From positions 167,484,047 through 167,548,046 of the forward strand of contig NC_080571.1 of NCBI RefSeq assembly GCF_030247185.1: a stretch of 64,000 nt of DNA. Direction: 5' to 3'. The notes below the pieces were generated by a model. It was not told where the DNA came from. It ran no database searches and was given only the letters and a program-made list of their open reading frames with translations. The position numbers were made by a program, and so were the translations under genes. Position 1 is the first letter of the stretch. Every line of letters starts with the position of its first letter. Positions 58,492 through 64,000 of this stretch are shown one piece after another. This DNA is from Malaya genurostris. Lineage: Eukaryota; Arthropoda; Insecta; Diptera; Culicidae.

Positions 58492-60307
58492 GCGTAGTCA
58501 CCGACGATTCATGGTCTAAATCGAGTAATGTTTGCGTTTCTCGGAGCTCCAACGGGATGGTGTTAAGAACCATCTGACAATTTGAAGACCACTGTCGAAG
58601 AGGCAATCCAGCACTAGTCAACATGGAAATGAGCTGTTCGCAGGTAGCGGCGAGAGACTCAGCGTTATCTGACCCGGAAAGTAAATTGTCTACATAAAAA
58701 TCATGGCGTAGCGATGATTCGGCTAACGGATAACAATGTCCTTCGTCATCGGCTAGCTGTTGCAACACTCTAGTTGCTAGGAATGGGGCACAACTCGTAC
58801 CATATGTCACGGTGCGTAGCTGAAACGTCTTCAGGTCAGAACTAGGATCATCGCGCCAGACTATGCGTTGAAGCGGTTGGTCATCTGGGTGAACAACAAT
58901 CTGCCGGTACATTTTGTCAATGTCCGCAGAGATGACAAACTGATGTATACGGAACCGAAGGACTATCGTAACTAGAGAGTCCGGAATGGTGGGACCTGCT
59001 AGTAGGACATCGTTCAACGAAATGCCAGATTTGGAACGGCACGATGCGTCGAATACGGTACGAAGCTTTGTAGTAGCACTATCAAGCTTCATTACGGCGT
59101 GATGCGGGAGAAAGTACTGCAGTTGCACGTCATCTTCATCAGGGCGGATCTCTCGCATATGTCCTAGCCTGACGTACTCGTGGATGAATTGTTGATACAT
59201 CGACTTTCGTTCGGGGCTCAATCCAAGTGAGCGCTCGAGAGAGAAGAACCGACGGATTGCATTATACCGATTATCCTTGAGCTGCCAGAGCAGTTCATCT
59301 CGTTTGGGAAGCTTGACGGTGTAGCGACCGTCCGTGTCTCTAGTGGTGTTTTTGGTAAAGTGTTCTTCGCAATATCGTTCTGATGGAGACCATCCTTTCG
59401 TGTCATGTACTTCTTCAAGCTGCCAGAATCGGGTGACAAGCTCATCGATTGCGCAAGGGTTGCTAAATTGACAGTTGTGCGGATCACTTTGGTCGTGATG
59501 GGCTAACAGGCACTCTCCAGAAACCACCCATCCAAACTCGGTGTTCTGAAGCAGCGGTAGATCATCGCCGAGAGATATTCTACCATATCGAAGAATACGA
59601 AAGAAATGCACGGCGCCTAAGATCAACTCGATGTCACCCGACACTGCGAAAGTGGGGTCAGCAAGCTCTATGTGCTTCGGAATCGGCCAGTGACGAGCTT
59701 CTGTCGTCGACTGGGGAAGTTTTACCGTTATTGAGGGTAAAACTAGCATGGAGCACTTAATCGAAAATGAAGTCACTCGAGAAGAGATGGTTATCGTTGT
59801 CTGATGTTCAACCCGTGTCGTCTTGTTACCAATTCCACTGATCGGAATAGCGTGAAGCAATCGGCTTCGGGATAACTGCAGTCGTTCACAGAAGGATGTA
59901 GAAACAAAATTGCGTTGGGATGCATAGTCCAGCAAGCAACGAGCTGTTACGATATGGCCGTTAGGGTTACGGATGTTTACGAGCGCCGTCGGAGGGAAAA
60001 CAGTTCCTGGAACTAATACTTGGGACGGCGAGACTAGCGCTGCCTGAGTGGCAGTGACCAAAGAGGTAACCTGTTGCTGAATCGGAACCCTGGTATTCGA
60101 TGGAGATGGTGAAGAATGTAAAACGGAAGGTTCTGAATTCGATTGGATGGCTACATAACACGTAGATTTAGTGGTATGACCACCCGACGCAGAATTTGGA
60201 TCGACAGACTCGGGATGAAGAAGTGTGTGATGCTTTTTGGAACACGTGCGACATCTTGATCCAGAACAGTTCCGGGCATAGTGAGAGTTTGAGCGTAGAC
60301 AATTCAT
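58457..60307 (-). CDS. BEL-3 pol N-terminal part: zinc knuckles, protease, RT
   Basis: 616 aa. Starts inside a knuckle ('MNCLRSNSHYARNC', 'CRTCSKKHHTLLHPE'). Protease 'ARCLLDYASQRNF' (59919-59941) has Tyr where Ser or Thr normally follows the catalytic Asp. Then 'RHWPIPKHIELADPTF', 'IELILGAVHFFRIL', 'FGWVVSGECL', RT start 'YFLPHHAVMKLDSATTKLR', 'VFDASCRSKSGISLNDVLL', 'VISADIDKMYRQI' (first Asp) and 'HDFYVDNLLSGSDNAE' (about 58690), where YVDD is YVDN. The second Asp of YVDD binds metal, so D to N should cripple polymerase activity. The frame is lost after 'TTLGLRW'. Confidence 0.9.
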   Translation of the reverse strand: MNCLRSNSHYARNCSGSRCRTCSKKHHTLLHPESVDPNSASGGHTTKSTCYVAIQSNSEPSVLHSSPSPSNTRVPIQQQVTSLVTATQAALVSPSQVLVPGTVFPPTALVNIRNPNGHIVTARCLLDYASQRNFVSTSFCERLQLSRSRLLHAIPISGIGNKTTRVEHQTTITISSRVTSFSIKCSMLVLPSITVKLPQSTTEARHWPIPKHIELADPTFAVSGDIELILGAVHFFRILRYGRISLGDDLPLLQNTEFGWVVSGECLLAHHDQSDPHNCQFSNPCAIDELVTRFWQLEEVHDTKGWSPSERYCEEHFTKNTTRDTDGRYTVKLPKRDELLWQLKDNRYNAIRRFFSLERSLGLSPERKSMYQQFIHEYVRLGHMREIRPDEDDVQLQYFLPHHAVMKLDSATTKLRTVFDASCRSKSGISLNDVLLAGPTIPDSLVTIVLRFRIHQFVISADIDKMYRQIVVHPDDQPLQRIVWRDDPSSDLKTFQLRTVTYGTSCAPFLATRVLQQLADDEGHCYPLAESSLRHDFYVDNLLSGSDNAESLAATCEQLISMLTSAGLPLRQWSSNCQMVLNTIPLELRETQTLLDLDHESSVTTLGLRWDRPSFV

Positions 60308-61524
60308 ACAAAGGTTTTCTTTCTTACCAGGTCGGTTCGTTGACGAAGATTGATCTTACGGAATTCCGGACAACTGTACAGGTAATGACTATCACCGCAC
60401 ATGTCGCACGCCTTCGGCTTAGCGACGTTTGTAGACGATGCGTTGGTTGGTTCGGCTGGTTGTCCAGAGGTGACGGGGAAGGCTGCAGCCTTGCTTGTTA
60501 GGCTTGGCTTATTTCGAAAAGATACGTTCGACATCGACGGAGACACGGCTTGCAGTACTCGAGCATAGTTTTGGAGATACATGGCCATTGTCACGTACGA
60601 TGACATTGAAATAGAACCGTCAGGTTCTATGTCGTCGAATGTGATTGCGGCTCCTCCCAAATTGTCGGCATCAAGTTTGCTACAATAGTTCTCCCATTCC
60701 CGAAGCGTACACGGATCAAGGCGAATAGACATTTGATAAACCAGAATAGAACTCCATCGGTCTGCTGGTTCACCTAAACTCTTCAACACGGAAATTTGCT
60801 GCTCGAATCGATCAATCAGCGCGAGAAGTTCTTCGGCGGATTCTCTGCGCATAGCGGGACTGTCGAATAACGTTTTGATGTGACATTTAATTAACAGCCG
60901 TTTGTTTTCGAAGCGCAACCGAAGCGTACGCCAGGCATCCTTATAGCCCTGTTCGCTTACCTTTATCGGATCGAGTATGTGCGCTGCCTCTCCTTGAACA
61001 AGACCCTTCAAGTAGTGCATCTTCTCGACGGAACTGATGTCGCTTCGTGAACCTAAAGCGGATTCAAACGAATCGCGAAAATCACACCAGTCTTCTAACT
61101 TACCGGTGAATTTCGGGAGATTGATTTCAGGAAGTCGAATACTTAGTGGTTTCGGTGGTGCAGGGGTAGTGGAACGGGTAGGCCGAGACTGCTTCGCCAT
61201 CTTTGTCAAGTAGAAGCTTCGGAGAGCATAATAGCGACCGTCGAACCGTTGCCGTTCCTTTTTTATGTCGATTGGCTCCTCTTTAGTGGAAAACATTTCT
61301 AACTTCACCACAACTCGATGAAACTCGTCGTAAAATTTTTCCAATTTTTCCGCCCATGCTTCTACTTGACCCGCAAATTTGCTGTCCTCGAACTCCTTCG
61401 CATAACTTTCCAACAAAGCCACCGAATCCACAATGTTATCCTTCGTCTGCTCCAACTCACGTAATTTCTTCTCATCCGCCATTTTGTTTCTTGCACTTAC
61501 GCAGTTACCACCGCTAGCATCCAA
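60304..61524 (-). CDS. BEL-3 gag (406 aa)
   Basis: Starts at the ATG of 'MDASGGNCVSARNK' or, more likely, 14 codons later at 'MADEKKLRELEQTKDNIVD' (61482), which matches the usual BEL gag start. N-terminal coiled coil (to about residue 120), a Pro-rich hinge, then DUF1759-like 'IRLPEINLPKFTGKLEDWCD', 'FRDSFESALGSRSDIS', 'KMHYLKGLVQGEAAHILDPI', 'LRLRFENKRLLIKCHIKTLF' and 'LKSLGEPADRWSSILVYQMS'. The first knuckle is 'CDMCGDSHYLYSC'. A one-base loss in an A-run just before 60307 ends the frame; the next knuckle continues in the neighbouring frame. Confidence 0.92.
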   Translation of the reverse strand: MDASGGNCVSARNKMADEKKLRELEQTKDNIVDSVALLESYAKEFEDSKFAGQVEAWAEKLEKFYDEFHRVVVKLEMFSTKEEPIDIKKERQRFDGRYYALRSFYLTKMAKQSRPTRSTTPAPPKPLSIRLPEINLPKFTGKLEDWCDFRDSFESALGSRSDISSVEKMHYLKGLVQGEAAHILDPIKVSEQGYKDAWRTLRLRFENKRLLIKCHIKTLFDSPAMRRESAEELLALIDRFEQQISVLKSLGEPADRWSSILVYQMSIRLDPCTLREWENYCSKLDADNLGGAAITFDDIEPDGSISMSSYVTMAMYLQNYARVLQAVSPSMSNVSFRNKPSLTSKAAAFPVTSGQPAEPTNASSTNVAKPKACDMCGDSHYLYSCPEFRKINLRQRTDLVRKKTFV

Positions 61525-61919
61525 TTTTCACCAATTTATGATTTTGCACCACAAAAGTATAATTTCGAAACTTCGGAAAATTTATTTAATAAAATCTGCG
61601 TTTCAACACGGCGCGCACCGATCACATAGAAGCAGCAGAAGTAACAATTGATCTAAAACTGGCTGTTTCTGACCCGCACTATCTGGCGTGTGCGTCGGTT
61701 TTTTACACAATGGTGGATTCTTTGCGGGCACCCTTTTCGGTATTGTTTGCACTACCTTACTAAAATGGCTCTTTTTCACTTTGGAATATACCAAGACGCA
61801 CTTCGCGCACCCTTTTTTATGCCTTTTTGAAGTGACCGGTTTCGACTGCGCCTATTCTAGACGGCTTATATTCACTTGCGGTACTTTTTACACACATCCG
61901 GCTCGAAGGACCAAAATTA
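61525..61919 (-). promoter_or_regulatory. BEL-3 leader and primer-binding region
   Basis: About 395 bp from the 5' LTR to gag. Just inside the LTR the minus strand reads 'taattttggtccttcgagcc', the usual place and style of a BEL/Pao primer-binding site. The tRNA is not determined. Confidence 0.7.
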
Positions 61920-62374
61920 TGTTTAAGCACTTCACTACTCTTCTCACTTCAGTACATGAAATTTCACCTGATTCGGCAGGGCTTGGCACATTCTATGCTC
62001 TTGCAAACTTTGACGCGAAAAAAGACCGACGGAGCACGGTAGTATACGGACTTCGGATTTCGCGGTTTAACGGAAAGGCAGACGTAGCTTGATTTGCATC
62101 CAACACCAATGAATACTTGTTGCGATCTGTTTATTCCTGGTAATATTGTATAAGTGTGTCTGTAAGACTGAAACTGTTTGACAGTAGTATCGTGTGTGGT
62201 ATAATCCAGTTCCAAGCAAGGTGTGTAAAGATTATAGGTACATTTCATTCTCTAAATCTAGGGTTAAATTCACTTTTTATAACTAGATAAGTATTTACAG
62301 GTAAGTTATTTACATTTATAAAATTTCATTCTGTTTTCAGGTTTCTATTACGAAGTAAAGGGTAAGTATTGAAT
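61920..62374 (-). repeat. BEL-3 5' LTR
   Basis: 455 bp. In minus sense its first bases are ATTCAATACTTACCC rather than TGTTCAATAC, so the terminal TG has been lost at the junction with the TSD. Confidence 0.93.
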
Positions 62375-62380
62375 AGCTTG

Positions 62381-63720
62381 CTCGCCCAAGCTGCATTCTT
62401 TTCGGCCACTAACTATTCACATTCGTCGTCGAACCAGTCGTTCCTTACGTTCCGAGCCGCGGTACCTAGCGTTGCTGGTGCATTGCTACTTATGGCAGAA
62501 CGGATGTCTCTCCAGCCATCTTCAAGAGTAGCTGCACCAAGCTGCTCTTCTGTTGGTAGTGCCACTGTCAACTGCTGCGCGTAATCTTGGGCTACTCCAG
62601 CATCCCGAAGCCGTGCGATGTTACACCGAGACGTTCGGTTTCGACGTTGGGTAGCCACCGTCGAAAGTTTTGAGCGAATGCATACAGCAACCAAGTAGTG
62701 GTCCGAATCTATATTCGTACTGCGGTAGGTGCGAACATTGTTGATGTCCGAGAAAAATTTTCCGTCGATCAAAACGTGGTCGATTTGGTTTTCGGTCTGT
62801 TGGTCAGGTGATCTCCAGGTAGCTTTGTGGATATCCTTGCGGGGAAAGAAGGTGCTTCTGACTACCATTCCTCGGGAGGCCGCAAAGTTGACACACCGTT
62901 GGCCGTTGTTATTCGATGCGGCATGCAGGCTGTTCGGCCCGATTATCGGTCGGTACATAGCCTCCCTTCCTACATGTGCATTCATGTCACCGATGACAAT
63001 TTTTACGTCTCTGTGTGGGCAGCCGTCATAAGCTTATTCCAGCTGCACGTAGAGCGCTTCTTTCTCGTCATCGGGTCTCCCTTCATGTGAGCAGTGCACG
63101 TTGATGATGCTGTAATTAAAAAAACGGCCTTTAATTCTCAACTTACACATCCTAGCGTTGATCGGCTGCCACCCAATCACTCGCTGACGCATCTTGCTCA
63201 GCACTATAAAGCCAGTTCCCAGCTCGTTCGCTGTGACACACCTTTGGTAAAAGGTAGCCGCTCGATGTCCGCTTTTCCACACCTTCTGTCCCATCCAACA
63301 AAGCTCCTGCAGCGCTACGACGTCGAAGCTGCGAGGATTTAGTTCGCCGTATATTATCCTGTCGCAGCCTGCAAAACCTAGCGACTTGCAGTTCCATGTT
63401 CCAAGTTTCCAATCGTAGTCCTTATTTCGTTGGGTCTATGCCGATTGTTCCGGGTCGTATTCTCTGTATTATTCGTAATAGAGGTTTTACGGCCGGCTTA
63501 TTGGGCCTACGCCAACCCCCTGTCTCGCCGGAGGATCATCGTGCTTGCTCTGTTTAACGCCCCAACTAGCACTACGACGATCCCGTTGGTGGGGTTGCCA
63601 CCTTGGATTTAGCTGGACGGGATACAGCATTTCATACTCAGCCGCTGGATACCAGAACAGACGCTGTTTGAAGCCGCTCCTAACATGGAGTACAGACGCT
63701 CCGACATCCTCTAAAGAGTA
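62381..63720 (-). pseudogene. RTE-like element 5' part: APE endonuclease
   Basis: Minus strand. An N-terminal stretch (63756-63487) without clear homology leads to 'LGTWNCKSLGFAGCDRII' (Asn motif; frame-shifted, about 63405), 'FDVVALQELCWMGQKVW' (catalytic Glu), 'GTGFIVLSKMRQRVIGWQP', 'FFNYSIINVHCSHEGRPDDE', then 'MNAHVGREAMYRPIIGPNSL' (N-A-H; the preceding GD is at the frame break), 'NQIDHVLIDGKFFSDINNVR' (D) and 'NIDSDHYLVAVCIRS' (SDH). All endonuclease signature blocks are recognisable. It continues to 'NVRNDWFDDECE' and is cut by BEL-3. Needs at least three frame changes. Confidence 0.87.
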
Positions 63721-63721
63721 A

Positions 63722-64000
63722 ATAGTATTGCTGTTGTAAATTCGAGTGCAACGCAATTTTCTTTAAATAGTTTCAAAAGATCTGGTTCCAAGGAGTAGCA
63801 AGTGTTCATAGCCATGGAAGTCAAAGGCATTGTAGATCGAATGTGACAAGGAAGTACGGAAGTACGTTACAAGAACATATACATATGAAACTCGAAGGTC
63901 ACTAAGAATGTAGAGAGAAAGGTGTTTTAAATGTTTCTAACAAAACAGTTGAAATATAAAACTGACCCAATTTGTCGAAAATACCATGAAAATTATGATT
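63722..64000 (-). repeat. Inverse copy of 25033-25318, running off the window
   Basis: Matches the composite TA-tailed repeat segment at 25033-25318 in inverse orientation with scattered differences, from 'atagtattgctgttg' to the last base. It adjoins the RTE-like 5' end. The element continues beyond the window. Confidence 0.9.

Larger units (their letters stand above)
55220..62374 (-). mobile_element. BEL/Pao retrotransposon BEL-3 (near complete, two frameshifts)
   Basis: Minus-strand element. 5' LTR 61920-62374, 3' LTR 55220-55675 (about 7 differences in 455, roughly 1.6 percent). TSD CAAGCT (minus sense; 55214-55219 and 62375-62380), inserted into the RTE between endonuclease and RT. It contains gag, zinc knuckles, protease, RT, RNase H, integrase and DUF5641 in the family's usual order. 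Two frame breaks (about 60307, about 58475) and unusual protease and RT residues make it probably inactive, but its integrase looks whole. Confidence 0.95.

Noticed and set aside
60290..60320. Programmed frameshift between BEL-3 gag and pol
   Set aside because: No proper slippery heptamer in the gag frame; gag and pol are one frame in BEL-1, so a one-base loss in an A-run is the simpler explanation.

Overview
The window looks like transposon-dense intergenic or heterochromatic DNA from a dipteran, most likely a mosquito (Culicidae). This rests on the mix of BEL/Pao LTR retrotransposons (one with a PHD finger ahead of gag), RNase H-bearing I-like, CR1/Jockey-like and RTE-like non-LTR elements, mariner and hAT-like DNA transposons, long TA and ATT microsatellites, and dispersed repeats carrying the 'ccggaaccggaagtcgg' motif and the 'ctccgggcctcgg' 3' end that I associate with culicid genomes. 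I found no convincing single-copy host gene, tRNA, rRNA or CRISPR array. Nearly every real coding stretch belongs to a mobile element, and almost all are broken.

Layout. 1-4940: simple repeats and old Jockey-like relics on both strands. 4945-18905: two copies of one I-like non-LTR element (ORF1 zinc knuckles, then APE, RT, RNase H) placed head to head, A on minus and B on plus. A carries a TTAA-flanked MITE; B carries a 1208-bp tandem duplication and a 608-bp ORF1-only insertion with a 9-bp target-site duplication (TSD). 17832-33768: a large inverted repeat. The left arm (17832-24751) and right arm (28397-33768) share an I-element 3' end, a BEL/Pao relic and a CR1-like 5' half in mirror order. 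After the duplication a 3.3-kb hAT-like element entered only the left arm and a mariner only the right; each empty site is preserved in the other arm. The 24752-28396 loop holds a TA-tailed repeat, a second ORF1-only element and the middle of the CR1-like element.

34166-45304: a TA-tailed repeat block hit by two BEL/Pao elements. BEL-1 (34333-40358) has near-identical 569-bp LTRs but lacks the integrase core. BEL-2 (40995-44939) has 477-bp LTRs, a PHD finger and most of RT deleted. 45305-48767: a second hAT-like element related to the first, with its own nested MITE. 48776-53960: dispersed and tandem repeats, a fold-back MITE, microsatellites and a CCCG-rich minisatellite. 54010-63720: an RTE-like element on minus, split by BEL-3 (55220-62374), the most complete BEL/Pao here (gag, protease, RT, RNase H, integrase, DUF5641) with two frameshifts. 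63722-64000 repeats 25033-25318 in inverse orientation and runs off the window.

The insertions can be ordered from nesting and paired empty sites, so the window works as a record of transposon history rather than a set of cooperating genes. All family assignments come from reading motifs by eye; no database search was possible.
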